Shown: positions 11,429-24,249, numbered from the stretch's first letter. The stretch: 64,000 nt of DNA from Theropithecus gelada (GCF_003255815.1 NC_037681.1:65595438-65659437); one strand, 5' to 3'. Translations and numbers: made by a program. Notes: generated from the sequence alone by a model not told the origin.

Positions 11429-11732
11429 TTTGTTTTTTTTTGGCTTTGTTTGAGATGGCGTCTCACTCTGTCACCCAGGCTGTAGCGCAGTGGTGTAATC
11501 TTGGCTCACTGCAACCTCCACCTCCCAGGTTCAAGTGATTCTCGTGCCTCAGCCTCCTGAGTAGCTGGGACTACAGGTGCGTGCCACCATGCCTGGCTAA
11601 TTTTTTGTATTTTTAGTAGAGATGGGTTTCGCCATGTTGCCCAAGCTGGTCTCAAACTCCTGACGTCAGGTGATCCACCCGCTTCAGCCTCACAAAGTGC
11701 TTGGATTACAGGCATAACCACCACAACTGGCC
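11429..11732 (-). repeat. Alu (AluS-like), full length with TSD
   Basis: Reverse-complement Alu flanked by an exact 14-bp target-site duplication 'ttgcattttgtttt' at 11415-11428 and 11733-11746. Both monomers are present. Confidence 0.95.
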
Positions 11733-11746
11733 TTGCATTTTGTTTT

Positions 11747-12337
11747 AAGAGCATCCCTCCCAACGAAGAGCATCCACTAATTAACAACATACAGAGTAGA
11801 TGAAGGACTTTGTATTGGGTACTAACAGGGGGATTAAAAGGAAACAGAAAACATTTATTTCTTTCAATTAGATCATAATCTATTGAGATAAATAAAATAT
11901 ACCTACAAGTGCAACATGAGAATGACTGCCCAGTGTCACATGTTCATGTGCAAAGTGCCACATAGTATAGGCTAAATAGCAATGTCAAAAATATCTGCGG
12001 TATTGACTTAGGTTATCCATTTTCATCAGAATGTTTTCACACTATCAACACTATTAAGAGAGCACCAAAGAAAAATTAAATATAAAATGCAACTCCCGTT
12101 TCTTGCATGAATCTGCTTGAAAGTTGACATTGCTATCTTTGAAATCACCTACTCTGATATTGTTTCAGGAAGTGCTGGGACATAAAATAGATCTCAGAAA
12201 TAGAAATTCACCCATAAAGCCTACTGAACACATACACTATTGCTGATGTCAGATTTGCCATCACTTTCTCTATTTAAGAATTTATTGCCATCAGATTCAT
12301 GATCTCCACCTGACATGTAGGGAGTACATCATAGGTA
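11747..12337. other. Single-copy non-coding DNA
   Basis: AT-leaning; nothing recognised. Confidence 0.35.
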
Positions 12338-12350
12338 CCTTCATGGTTTT

Positions 12351-12657
12351 GTTTTTTTGTTTGTTTGTTTGTTTTTGAGACGGAGTCTTGCTCTGTCACC
12401 CAGGCTGGAGTGCAGTGGCGTGAACTCGGCTCGCTGCAACCTCCGCCTCTCGGGTTCGAGCAATTCTCCTGCCTCAGCCTCCTGAGTAGCTGGGACTACA
12501 GGCGTGTGCCACCACCCCCGGCTAATTTTTTGTATCTTTAGTAGAGACGGGTTTTCACCGTGTTAGCCAGGATGTTCTCTATCTCTTGACCTCGTGATCC
12601 GCCCGCCTCTGCCTCCCAAACTGTTGGGATTACAGGTGTGAGCCACCGCGCCCGGCC
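12351..12657 (-). repeat. Alu (S/Y-type), full length with TSD
   Basis: Reverse-complement Alu with a (TTTG)n-like tail, flanked by an exact 13-bp target-site duplication 'ccttcatggtttt' at 12338-12350 and 12658-12670. Low divergence. Confidence 0.96.
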
Positions 12658-12670
12658 CCTTCATGGTTTT

Positions 12671-13336
12671 TTAAACTTGATCTGTGGCTGAGTGGTTAGT
12701 CAATGTTAGCACAAATGCAAATTTGATGGTCAAAACTACAAATTTTATAGATTTCCATTTTCCTGGAGGCCACTTCTATTAGGTGTGCTGTGGAAATGGT
12801 AACAGAGTACAGTTGCAGGTTTGTGTTACACAGAAGCAATTACGGTGACAGCTTTGGCTAAAGCTTTCAAAGTTTGGTGAAATAAGCCTCATTTGACCTT
12901 ACCATCTTCCCAGAAATACCATGAAATAGTACTATGACCTAAATTCCCCTAGAGGAGTTGCAAGGAGACTGGCTGCTGGACCGCAGCTCTACACCAAAGA
13001 GCAACAGGACTTGACCAGACCCCTGTCTGGTGGAGGAGGAAGTGAGAATAACAGGAGGTGTTTTACAGATGCTGGTATTTACACTGTGGGCACACAGACT
13101 AGAAGGGGACTCAACTGTAGAACACAAGACCTACGTGAACACCAGAATCTTCCACAGATCCCTTCTTCCTGCTGCCTCAATTTCAAGCCTCTCACCTCAG
13201 CTTTCTGTCTGCCCCACCTTTAATCCCATTTATCTCTCCCACTCATCCTCTGGAGGGGCATGCTCATTCCTGCTTACCTGCCTCTGCTCACGGGGTGTCC
13301 CCTGTCTGGAATGTCCTCTTTCATCCCAGTTTCCTT
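12671..13336. other. Single-copy non-coding DNA
   Basis: No repeat or gene recognised; the frame 13030-13362 runs into the next Alu and is chance. Confidence 0.35.
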
Positions 13337-13636
13337 CTTTTCTTTTTTCTTTTTTTTTTTGAGACAGGATCTCACTCTGTCGCCCAGGCTGGAGTGTAGT
13401 GGTGCAAATATGGCTCACTGCAGCCTCAATCTCCTAGGTTCAAGCAATCTTCCCGTCTCAGCCTTCTGAGTAGTCACGACTAGAGGCATGCACCACCACA
13501 CCCAGGTAATTTGTTGATTTTTTGTAGAGATGAGGTCTCACTGTGTTGCCCAGGCTGGTCTTGAACTCCTGACCTCAAGCAATCCTCCCACATCCCAAAG
13601 TGTTCAGATTACAGGGGTGAGCCACCATACCTGGCC
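13337..13636 (-). repeat. Alu (AluJ-like)
   Basis: Reverse-complement Alu with T-rich tail at the left and 'ccaccatacctggccc' at the right. Diverged and slightly shortened in the right-hand monomer. Confidence 0.93.
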
Positions 13637-13744
13637 CCATTTTCCTTCTGCATCTCTACTCTTTGCCTTTTCTTCACTGCCTAGTTGAAGCCCCTGGCTT
13701 ACAGAACTATCCTGGCTCTCACTGAACTCTCTCTTCTCATAATA

Positions 13745-13980
13745 ATAGTAAATATCATGTATTGAGCATGAAGGGTATGCCTGGCAATTTACACACACGA
13801 GTGATTGATCATCCTTGCAGTGTCCTTTGCAGGTAAGTAATCTGAAGAAGTTGAGGTCCTGAGAAGTTTCACGTGACTTGCAAGAAACCATGCAGGTAAA
13901 AAGTGGCTGAGCCCAGATTCCCAGCAGGTCTCTCTGGCTCTAGCTGTTCCCAGGCCTCTACCCTGACTCATTGCACAAGC
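13745..13980 (-). repeat. MIR SINE
   Basis: Reverse MIR: 'atcatgtattgagcatgaag' through 'agtttcacgtgacttgcaag' to 'gcccagattcccagcaggtc'. Diverged. Confidence 0.75.
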
Positions 13981-15311
13981 TTCAGGGCTAATATGCAAAC
14001 AGCTTTGCCCACATAGAGAGAGAAGAAATAGAAGTTTAGCCTCACAGAGTGCTAAATGCTCCTAAGTCATAAGCATACATTGTGCTGTAGTAGAGAGCAT
14101 GGCTATGGGGGTGGGTTCTGGAAATGAAAGTCCATTGTGATGGGATGGGGTTTTTCTACTCTCCATATGCTGCTTCCATCCCTCCCCACCTTGGAACCTG
14201 GTACACACTGTGGAAAGGGCCCTTGGTAACGTAACTCAAGGAATGAGACAATTGGAGCTCTTTAGCAAAATGATGCTCAGGTTGTCTTGCAGATGTTCCA
14301 ACTCTATGAGCTGAAGACCCGAACCTACTCAGAAAAGAATGAGATGGAAGTGAAAGGCTGACAGCATTTATCAAAGCTAGGGAGAGGCTGTTGGATGTAA
14401 GGATTAGGAGACAAAGAGTCAAAGTGAAGAGACTCCATAGACAGTAATGACTTGGTTCCTCAGGATAGACAGAGGGACAGCCAATGGGGCTACCCAAAGA
14501 GCCATGATCAAAGAAAGAATCTGCTGATCTTCCACGCATTCTCAACAGAGGCTGAATAGGCAGAGGAGCTACTCCTGAGTTCTCATTCCAGTACAGGCTG
14601 TGGGTGAAAGCTCTACCTGAAAAAGAGGAGTTGTTCATTTGTTTGAACTGTTTTATATTTAGTTTAAGTGTCAGGAAAAATTGTCCTAGACTTGAAAATG
14701 GGCAAAAGAGATGACTGGGTGTCCTTTGAGTGGGTAGTGCATGTAACTGAGTGGACCATCTAGGGATCCTCTGACCCAGTAGGGGATTGCTCTTTGTCTG
14801 TCTGTTGATTCAAATTAACAGCTCTGTAGAGGTAGAAGTTAAGTGGTAGAAAATTTTTAGATGCCAATGATTTGAATCTATAGGAGTCAAATAAAATTTT
14901 TCCAATAACAATTATTCCCTCCTCGGTTGATAAAATGATCTCCAACATCATTACACTTTGTTGTGTTACAGGATAATAACCAGTTGTGCAAATATGTAGC
15001 AAACTTGGCTCAGAGTTCTGATTTCATGTGTGTGTGCACGCGTATAACAATATATACAGGACGCGCCAGCGCTGAGGGGTTGGTGCAGCTGCTGGAGCCG
15101 TGTAGAAAAGAGAAGCGCCAAAAGAGGCAAACTGAAATGAAGACAAATGATCATCTGTATGCTGATCATTTTGATAAGACCAAAACCTGTCAAAAAATGC
15201 CACCCTGAAAACTTCATAAATCCTATCGTGTGAAGAACCCTCTGTTTATCTTCAGTTTATCATCAGACATCTTAGGGAGGTTTGATAAAGAACAGCAGGA
15301 GACGAAAGCGA
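13981..15311. other. Single-copy non-coding DNA
   Basis: No repeat family recognised. A small CpG-containing patch at about 15036-15110 (with 'gcacgcgtataac' and 'ggacgcgccagcgctga') stands out from its surroundings. The 160-aa minus frame 14156-14638 has no recognisable domain. Confidence 0.4.
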
Positions 15312-16598
15312 TCATCATGGCAGACGGGAGGGAGGACTAGATTGCAGCTCCCACTCAGAGGGACAGAGCGGCATGCAGAGGCTTGCATCGTGAATTTTTG
15401 CTCCAAAACTACTGCAGGAATAAACCAGGAAACCCGAGAGGACCCACAGACCCTCTGAAGGAAGCAGACTGCTCCTGCAGAACCCAGGAGATACCCCAAA
15501 GATTGTGAGTGCCCAAACTGTGGAAGTGGGAAAGGGGGATCCTCTGCCTCTGAACACACACCCCGACTAGGGAAACTGAAGGTCTAATTTGCAGGAGAAG
15601 ATTCTGACCTTACCTGGAGCTGAGTCAATTTAGAGAGCCGAGTGAAATGCAGGGCCACAGGAAGCAGCCAGAAAGGCCCTGGGAGCTTGCTGGGTACCCA
15701 AGCAGGCCATTCGTCCCCAGCATCACAGGGATCCTTTGGGAGGGCAGCCAGAGGCGTAGGGAAGACGCCACAGGGAGAAGGAAATCTCCAGCTGAACTTT
15801 GTAACAATTGTAACTGGTCCAGAAGCCTCCTGGCCAGAACTTTGGGGAGGGCACGAATTTGGTGTAGACTCTACAGGCGAGAGAAGAACTAAAGCCCTTT
15901 TCTTTCCCAGCTGGGAGGCGGATAGCCTGGGGCAAGTTCTCAGCACCGCTGACCCACTGCCTGCAAATAGACTCAGTGCTGTTAGGGGTGGCACGGTGGG
16001 AGTCAGACCAACCCTTCGGATTGTATGGGAGCTGGGTGAAGCCTGTGACTGCCAGTTTTCTCCCACTTCCCTGACAACCTGCATGACTAAGCAAAGGCAG
16101 CCATAATCCTCCTAGGTACACAACTCCACCGACCTGGGAACCTTACCCCCATCCCCGAGAGCAGCCACAGCAAGACCCACTCAAGGAGAGTCTGAGCTCA
16201 GACACACCTAGCCCTGCCCCCACCTGATGGTCCTTCCCTACCCACCCTGGTAGCTGAAGACAAAGGGCATATACTCTTGGGAATTCTAGGGCCCCACCCA
16301 CTGCCAGTTCCTCTCTATACTCTTCACAGCTGATGCTTTCTGGAATGTGCCACCTCTCGGTAGGAGGCCAACCAGTACAATAATTGAGCATTAAACCACC
16401 AAGGTTAAGAACACTCACAGAGTACATTTCACCCTGCTGCCACCTACACCAAAACAGGTGCTTGTATCCTCGGCTGAGAGACCCATAGACGGTTCACATC
16501 ACAGGACTCCGTGTGCAGACAACCCCCAGTACCAGCCCAGAGCCTGGTAGACTTGCTGAGTGGCTAGACCCAGAAGAGAGATGACAGTCACTACAGCT
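15312..16598 (+). promoter_or_regulatory. L1 5' UTR (potential sense and antisense promoter)
   Basis: GC-richer section of the L1 above, containing the region that in intact primate L1s holds the internal Pol II promoter and an antisense promoter. Retained although the element's genes are lost. Whether it still initiates transcription cannot be read from the sequence. Confidence 0.5.
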
Positions 16599-16602
16599 CA
16601 CA

Positions 16603-19600
16603 TAGAATACACATTCTATTCAACAGCACATGGAACTTTCTCCAAGATAGATGATATAATAGGCCACAAAATGAGCCTCAATCAATTTAAGAAAATTGAA
16701 ATTATATCAAACACTCTCTCTGACCACAGTGGAATAAAACTGGAAATCAACTCCAAAAGGAACCTTCAAAACCATGCAAATACATGGAAATTAAATAACC
16801 TGCTTCTAGATGATCATTGGGTCAAAACTGAAATCAAGATGGAAATTTAAAAATTTAGCACAGTGAATGACAATAGTGACAAAACTTAATCAAAACCTTA
16901 AGAGGAAATTTCATAGCCCTAAACGCCTACATCAAAAAGACTGAAAGAGCACAAACTGACATTCTAAGGTCACATCTCAAGGAACTAGAGAAACAAGAAC
17001 AAACCAAATCCAAACCCAGCAGAAGAAAGGAAATAACCAAGATCAGAGCAGAACTAAATGAAATTGAAACAATTTGATGAGTTGAAAAAGTTGTCAAATG
17101 AAAAAAAAACACACAAAAGATAAATGAAAGAAAAAGCTGGTTCTTTTAAAAGATAAATAAAACTGATAGACCATAAGCAAGATTACAAACAAGAAAAGAA
17201 AAAAAGTGAAAAGAAGAGAGAAAAATCCAAATAACATCAATAAGAAATGAAACGGGAGATGTTACAACTGACACCACAGAAGTACAAAAGATCATTCAAG
17301 ACTACTACGAACACCTTTACACACATAAACTAGAAAACCTAGAAGAGATGGATAAATTCCTGGGAAAATACAACCTCCTAGCTTAAATCGGGAAGAATTA
17401 GATATCCTGAATAGACCAATAACAAGCAGCAAGATTGAAATGGTAATTTAAAAATTACCAACACAAAAAAGTCCAGGACCAGACGTATTTACAGCAGAAT
17501 TCTACCAGACATTCAAATAAGAATTGATACCAATCCTTTTGACAATATTCTACAAGATAGAGAAAGAGGGAACCCTCCCTAATTCATTCTATGAAGCCAG
17601 CATCACACTAATACCAAAACCAGGAAAGGACATAACCAAAAGAGAAAACCACAGGCCTGATGAACATAAATGCTAAAATCATTAACAAAATACTAGCTAA
17701 CTGAATCCAACAACATATCAAAAAGATAATTTACCATGATCAAGTGGGTTTCATACCAGGGATGCAAGGATGGCTTAACATATGCAAGTCAATAAATAAA
17801 TGTCACACACCACATAAACAGAATTAAAAACAAAAGTCGCATGATCATTTCAATAGATGCAGAAAAAGCATTTGACAAAATCCAGCATCCCTTTATGATT
17901 AAAACTCTCAGCAAAATTGGCATACAAGGGACATAACACAATGTAATAAAAGCCGTCTATAACAAACCCACAGCTAACATAAGACTGAATGGGGAAAAGT
18001 TGAAAGCATTCCCTCTGAGAAGTGGAACAAAACAAGGATGCCCACTCTCACCACTCCTCTTCAACATAGTACTGGAAGTCCTAGCCAGAGCAATCAGACA
18101 AGAGAAAGAGATAAAGGGCATCAAAATCAGTAAAGAGAAAGTCAGACTGTCACTCTTTGCTGATAATATGATTGTTTACCTTGAAAACCCTAAAGCCTTC
18201 TCCAGAAAGCTCCTAAAATTGATAAAAGAATTCAGCAAAGTTTCCAGATACAAGATTAATGTATGCACGTCAGTAGCTCTTCTATACACCAACAGCAACC
18301 AAGCAGAGAATCAAATCAAGAACTCAACCCCTTTTAAAACAGCTGCCAAAAACATAAAATAAAATGAAATACTTAGGAATATACCTAATGAAGGATTCGA
18401 AAGACCTCTACAAGGAAAACTACAAAACCCTGCTGAAAGAAATCATAGATGACATAAACAAATGGAAACACATCCCATGTTCATAGATGGGTAGAATCAA
18501 TACTGTGTAAATGACCATACTGCCAAAAGCAATCAACGAATTCAATCCAATTCCCATCAAAATACCACCATCATTCTTGACAGAATTAGTAAAAGCAATT
18601 CTAAAATTCATGTGGAACAAAAAAAGAGCCCACATAGCCAAAGCAAGACTAAGCAAAAAGAACAAGTCTGGAGGCATCATACTACCTGATTTCAAACTAT
18701 TCTATAAGGCCACAGTCAACAAAACAGCATGGTACTGCTATAAAAATAGGCACATAGACCAATGGAACAGAATAGAGAACCCAGAAATAAACCCAAATAC
18801 TTACAGCCAGATCTTTGACACAGCAAACAAAAACATAAAGTGGGGGAAGGACACCCTTTTCAACAAATGGTGCTGGGATAATTGGCTAGCCACATGTAGA
18901 AGAATGAAACTGGATCCTCATCTCTCACCTTATACAAAAATCAACTCAAGATGGATTGAGAACTTAAATCTAAGACTAGAAACTATAAAAATTCTAGAAA
19001 ATAACATTGGAAAAACCCTTCTAGACATTGGCTTAGGCAAATATTTTGTGACCAATAACTCAAAAGCAAATGCAACAAAAACAAAGATAAATAGCTGGGA
19101 CTTAATTAAACTAAAGAGCTTTTGCATGGCAAAAGGAACAGTCACCAGAGTAAATACACAACCCACAGAGTGAAAGAAAAATCTTCACAATCTATACATC
19201 TGACAAAGGACTAATATTCAGAAGCTGCAACAAACTCAAACAAATCAGAAAGAAATAAACAAACAATCCCATCAAAAAGTGGGCTAAGGACATGAATAGA
19301 CAATTCTCAAGATATACAGATGGTCAACAGACATGTGAAAAAATGCTCGACATCACTAATGATCAGGGAAAGGGAAATGGAAATCAAAACCACAATGCAA
19401 TACCACCTTACTCCTGCAAGAATGGCCATAATCGAAAAGTCAAAAAACAGTAGATGTTGGCATGAATGTGGTGATGAGGTAATACTTCTACACTGCTGGT
19501 GGGAATGTAAACTACTACAGCCACAGTGGAAAACAGTGTGGAGATTCCTTAAAGAACTAAAAGTAGAACTACCATTTCATCCAGCAATCCCACTACTGGG

Positions 19601-19895
19601 TATCTACCCAGAGGAAAAGAAGTCATTATACAAAAAAGATACTTGCACATGCATATTTATAGCAGCACAATTCACAATTGCAAAATCATGGAACCAATCC
19701 AAACGTCTATCAATCAATGAATGGATAAAGAAACTGTGGTATATACATACAATGGACTACTACTCAGCCATTAAAAGGAATGCATTGCTGGCATTTGCAG
19801 TGACCTGGATGAGATTGGAGACTATTATTCTAAGTGAAGTAACTCAGGAATGCAAAACCAAACATTGTATGTTCTCACCAATATGTGGGAGCTAA
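16603..19895 (+). pseudogene. L1 ORF2 remnant
   Basis: Broken ORF2 reading frames: 16560-16850 (end of the endonuclease region), 18000-18362 (reverse transcriptase), 18511-19173 (downstream of RT) and 19320-19895 (C-terminal Cys-rich part and stop). At 18156-18167 the RT active-site box reads FADN where active L1s have FADD, so a catalytic Asp is replaced by Asn. Several in-frame stops separate the pieces. Confidence 0.9.
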
Positions 19896-20125
19896 GCTAT
19901 GAGGACACAAATACATTAGAATGATATGATGGACTTTGGGGACTTGGGGGGAATTGTGGGAGGGGGCGACAGACAAAAGACTACAAATAGGGTTCAGTGT
20001 GTACTGCTTGGGTGATGGGTGCACCAAAATCTCACAAATCACCACTAAATAACTTACTCATGTAACCAAACATCACCTGTACACCAATAACCTATGGGAA
20101 AATAAAAAATATTTTAAAAAATATA

Positions 20126-21029
20126 CACACACACCAGTTCTTTATATCCTGCTTTGAATCAGTTTTCACATCTTACTAGCTCTTTAATTTAATGTGTTAA
20201 ACAAAATATTTAATACATGCTCATTTAGTTTCTGTATGAGGGTCAGTGTGTTTGGCTAGCTGAGAGCATCTAGTGATGACTTCTGCTTCACTTTCTGCCC
20301 ACTGGTGATGGCATAATCCTGAGCTCACAAATGGCAGTGGATGCAGGGCCTCTTATTTTTCTCTTTCAGCTGTCATACCTCAAAATCTATGGGAATAATC
20401 AAGAAATCTTTATACTTGGAGTACCTTCCCAATGCATTTTTAGCTCTTCTCTCCCTCTCAAACTATCTGTGATAAAGAACCAGTATTTTTATCTCCAATC
20501 CACTGCAGAATAACATTTTTGTCAAATACAATCAAAGTGAATTACTAGAAAAATAATCATATGCTCAGATTTCACAACAATGTCAAACTGTTATAGAAGC
20601 TGTTAAATGCTAACTCTGAATTTGTATACTTATCTCATGGTTACAGACAGTTTTAGGGCTGACACCAGTCTGCAGTTCACATTTTGAGAAGTACTGCTTT
20701 ATTAAAAGTGCAGAAAAGACTTAAATTCCCTGGGCCAACTTGTCCTGTAAAATCCCACCAGACCAAAAAGGCCCAGGTCTACACGGTTCTTTCCTGAGGT
20801 TGTGCAGCTTTCATTAAGTAGTACAGAGTATGGGAGGGGCAAGGGCTGAATCTCCGAATGTTTCAATCTCTTCCTTGTTCTGAACCAATGGCCCTTCTAG
20901 GCTTAGACTTTTGCAAGGAGGGTCCCCCATGAACATTCTCACTCTTCCAACCTTTCTCCTCCAAATCTAGTTTCTTGTCTTTTATTCATCTTATTCTCCA
21001 TATTAAGTAGAAAATAGGTCTAGCTCCAG
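20126..21029. other. Single-copy non-coding DNA
   Basis: Nothing recognised; begins with a short 'acacacac' run after the L1 tail. Confidence 0.35.
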
Positions 21030-21500
21030 TAATAAAGACAAAAATAAGAATGGCTTAAATAAGGTAGGAGTATTTCTCTCTTTAACAGTCTGAGCATGAA
21101 CAGTTTGTGGCTATCAGACATCTTGGCAGTGTGTGAACCCTGACTCCTGTCTTGCAGCTCTGCAGTCCTCAGCACACAGCTCCCTTTTTGTGATCTAGGA
21201 GCCATTCCAGCTTCCTTGTCATCATGTCTACAGTCTAGCAGGGGGAAGAAGGATGAAGGGAGAAGAGGAGACCATGCTTCTCCTTCTAGGGACATGACCC
21301 AGAAGTTGCACATATTACTTCTGCTCACATCCAAGTGGCCAAAGCCTAGTCACATGGCAACACTGACAGACAGGGGAGTTGGGAAATGTCGCCTTTAATC
21401 TGAGCACCACGTGCCCAGCTAAAACTCCGGGATCTGTTACTAAAGCAAAAAAAGAGATGGATATTGGGAGGCAACTAGTGATCTCGGTCACCATCTTCTT
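21030..21500. repeat. Ancient interspersed repeat, family unresolved
   Basis: Phrases such as 'gacatgacccagaagttgca' near 21290 and 'agcctagtcacatggcaaca' near 21345 are familiar from a common old mammalian repeat, but I cannot give its name or orientation with certainty. No intact ORF. Confidence 0.4.
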
Positions 21501-21977
21501 AAATTTCCAGAGTCAGGTACTTCTGTTCTCCCTTCAGTAGCATCCCGTCCCAACAAAGAGGAGATACTGCCCCTTAGCACCTTGTTCCTTGCAGAACTTG
21601 GGTCAGATGCTCATGAGGCTTGCTTTTGCTTGTCACACACACTCCAAAGGGGTGGATTGTGCTCTGCTCTTATCAGGGTGAATGCGGAGTCTCCAATTCC
21701 AGTTCAATTTCCTTCCTAAAAAGAAAGACTGGCTATTTTACCTACCAGAAGAACTGAAGACATCTAGCCAAGGCAAGTCTTTAAAATGGAAAGGCAGCCC
21801 AGCTTACTCTCACGTGGTGGGAGGACTATTTCTCACCTAGCAAACTTTGGCTCTGCCTGTTCGGAAACAATAGACCTTGTTATTCCTGTTAAGGAGAACT
21901 GGATTCTTCCTTGTTCTGCCTAAGCCTGCTCATATTCCTCTTCTTTTGCCATCCAGGAAGGAGGACACCAACTCCTC
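21501..21977. other. Single-copy non-coding DNA
   Basis: Nothing recognised. Confidence 0.35.
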
Positions 21978-22396
21978 TGAAATGGTTTGGATCTGTGTCC
22001 GCACCCAAATCTCATGCTCAATTATAATCCTCAGTGTTGGAGTTGAGGCCTGGCAGGAGGTGAGTGGATCACGGGGGCGGCTTCCTCACGATGGTTTAGC
22101 ACCATCCTCTTGGTGCTGTTCTCATGACAGTGAGTGAGTTCTCATGAGATCTGGTTATTTGAAAGTGTGCAGCACCTCCCCACTCACTCTCTTTTGCTCC
22201 TGCTCCCACCATGTGGAAGCTTCACTCTCCCTTCACCTTTTGCCATGATGAGAAGCTTCCCGAGGCCTCCCCAGAGGTAGAAGCCACTATACTTCCTATA
22301 CAGCCTGCAGAATCATAAGCCAATTAAAACTCTTTTCTTTATAAATTAACCCAGGCTCAGGTATTTCTTTATAGCAGTGCAAGAACAACGAATACA
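21978..22396 (+). mobile_element. MaLR LTR (MST-type), solo
   Basis: Runs from 'tgaaatggtttggatctgtg' to 'caagaacaacgaataca', with the internal landmarks 'atcacgggggcggcttcctc', 'gttctcatgacagtgagtga' and the polyadenylation region 'tctttataaatta'. Flanks tcctc (21973-21977) and acctc (22397-22401) are a 5-bp TSD with one mismatch. No internal MaLR sequence, so a solo LTR. Closely related to the LTR at 60154-60569. Confidence 0.9.
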
Positions 22397-22454
22397 ACCT
22401 CATTCCATTATTTTTTAATTTCAAGAACTAGCTGATCATTATGATAATATACAA

Positions 22455-22640
22455 CGATAACAATAACTAAACTTGATTGAGATTTACCAAGCACCAGGTG
22501 CTCCTTTCAGTGCTTTACCTGCTTTACTTTATTTGATCCTTACAAGAATCCTTTGACGTTAGCGGGATTACTGTTGTTTTTCCACTTATGAAAACGAACC
22601 AATGTTAAAAAGGGTTAAATAACCTGCCCAAGACCATACA
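22455..22640 (-). repeat. MIR SINE
   Basis: Reverse MIR: 'taccaagcaccaggtgctcc', 'ttatttgatccttacaagaa', 'taacctgcccaagaccatac'. Moderately diverged. Confidence 0.8.
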
Positions 22641-23264
22641 GAACTAAACTCCCTGGTTAAGATTTTTTAAAAATTCGTATTTTGCTTTATTTTTAAATGA
22701 ATAGTTACTGGGAATTTTTCTAATGACCAATTTTCACTGCATAAAAAAGTATGGAAAAAAAAATCACCCACCCTATCATTTTCCCAAAGCTAGCCACTGT
22801 AAACATATTGCTGCCACTGTGTTCCAATTTGGGGACATTTTGTGACTGTTCCAATTTGGGTACATTTTGCTAGACTTCTGGGGCACGAAAAATATTCCCA
22901 GGGGGCCAAAGAGAACAAGATGAAGCATTTTCAAAGTCTCTTTTCTCTGTGAAAAAAATCTATCATGCATTATTTAGTGCTCGTTCTTCTCTCTGAGCTC
23001 TTTTTAACATTCATTGACTGTTAGCAAAAGATGCCTTCTTGTGTCAGTCATCTTCTGAGCGCCTTGGTGGCCTGTCCTCAGCACTCAGTGGTGCATTCAT
23101 GGTGGCCTTGCTTATTCTCCTCAGCATCACCCTCATAACCAAGCAAAGTATTCCGAGCACAGGGGCTGCTCAAGAGATTATTTCATTTATTTCTGTACAC
23201 AATTGTAGAAGAAGAATTCCTGCATCTAGATATTGCAAAGAACTCTCTAGACTGACTTCTGGGT
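22641..23264. other. Single-copy non-coding DNA
   Basis: No element recognised. The words 'gttccaatttggggacattttg' and 'gttccaatttgggtacatttt' recur 29 bases apart (about 22820-22869), a small diverged tandem duplication. Confidence 0.4.
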
Positions 23265-23440
23265 GCCCTCTATTCCCTCATTTAATTCATTCAATCCTCC
23301 AATTCACTGTGAGGGTCCATTAGCCCCTTTACCAAGGAGGAAGCTGCAACTCAGATAAAGTGATTTGCCCAAGGTCCCTCAGAGACCAAATGACAAAATC
23401 AGGGCTGGCAGCAAGGTTTTCTGACCCCAAGCCTGGCCTT
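23265..23440 (-). repeat. MIR SINE
   Basis: Reverse MIR: 'tcatttaattcattcaatcc', 'gtgatttgcccaaggtccct', 'aaatcagggctggcagcaag'. Confidence 0.8.
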
Positions 23441-24249
23441 CTTGTCCTGATACGACAGCTGTTCACTCTCTGCCACAATTACCAGGCTGTGGGAAAACCC
23501 TGGCATTGTGGGGAGGGGGCAGAAGGAGCACATCAACAGCTTGTGTCTGCATTGCGTGGTCCACAAGCTCACCGTGCGAGGTCCGGATGGGGCTCCGTGG
23601 TGCACACTCAGCAGCCTCCAGCTCCTCGTTTTTCTAGGGAGATTCTTTCATTCCTTTCTCCCTGCCCCCTCACCTCCCTACTGAATACAGAAACGACCCC
23701 AGGAATAAAATGCAAGGGCTCCACCAACATAAAGCAAAGGTTAGAAATTGAACGCCACCCCTCCCGAAGCCAGGAAATTCCAGAGACGCTGTTCTCATGG
23801 CAAGGGGACTTCAAGTTACATACTTTGCAGTCTGGCTAACGGGTTGTACTTTTCAGTGTGAGGCTTAAGACAGGGTCTGCTTGTGCCACATGGGTGCCTC
23901 CGGGCTCTCAGACCCATATTAGATTGCACACAGGCTGTACTGTGGATTAGCTGTGAGATTTGCAAATGTATAGTTTACAATGTGGTAAGAACCTGGCGGC
24001 CAGGGAGCATGAGTGAACTCTGAGAGCGTTTACTGTGGTTGTTCATGTTTGGGGAGACCTGTTCAACCCTCGAGGCTGCATTAGCATAGTTGGGGCCTAT
24101 ACGAATCAGTCTAAAGTTAATTTACAGTGAGTTTCAGGAGTTCTCCCTCTTCCCCAAGGAACTGGCTATGCTTCCCTGGGTAAAACTGTGAATGCCTCAG
24201 AAGTCTAGATAACCTGGGATGCCCAAGACTTTAATAGACTGTTTTATGC
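23441..24249. other. Single-copy non-coding DNA
   Basis: No repeat or gene recognised. The 159-aa frame 23360-23839 begins inside a MIR and has no domain. Confidence 0.35.

Larger units (their letters stand above)
15312..20125 (+). mobile_element. L1 retrotransposon with 5' UTR but internal deletion
   Basis: Starts near 'atcatcatggcagacgggag', runs through about 1.28 kb of primate L1 5' UTR, then at about 16597-16602 jumps directly into ORF2 near the end of the endonuclease domain. The rest of the 5' UTR, all of ORF1 and the ORF2 start are missing. ORF2 then continues with many stops and frameshifts to about 19895, followed by a 3' UTR and an A-rich tail to about 20125. The style of both ends suggests L1PB or late L1MA age. 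It cannot retrotranspose. The 154-aa and 166-aa frames in 15584-16106 are shadows in the UTR. Confidence 0.92.

Noticed and set aside
14156..14638. 160-aa minus-strand frame
   Set aside because: No domain, no conserved composition and no splice context; length is within chance for this many kilobases.
15584..16106. 154-aa and 166-aa frames on opposite strands
   Set aside because: Both lie in the L1 5' UTR and are shadows.
15312..20125. L1 as an active retrotransposon
   Set aside because: ORF1 is deleted, ORF2 is truncated and full of stops, and the RT box is altered.
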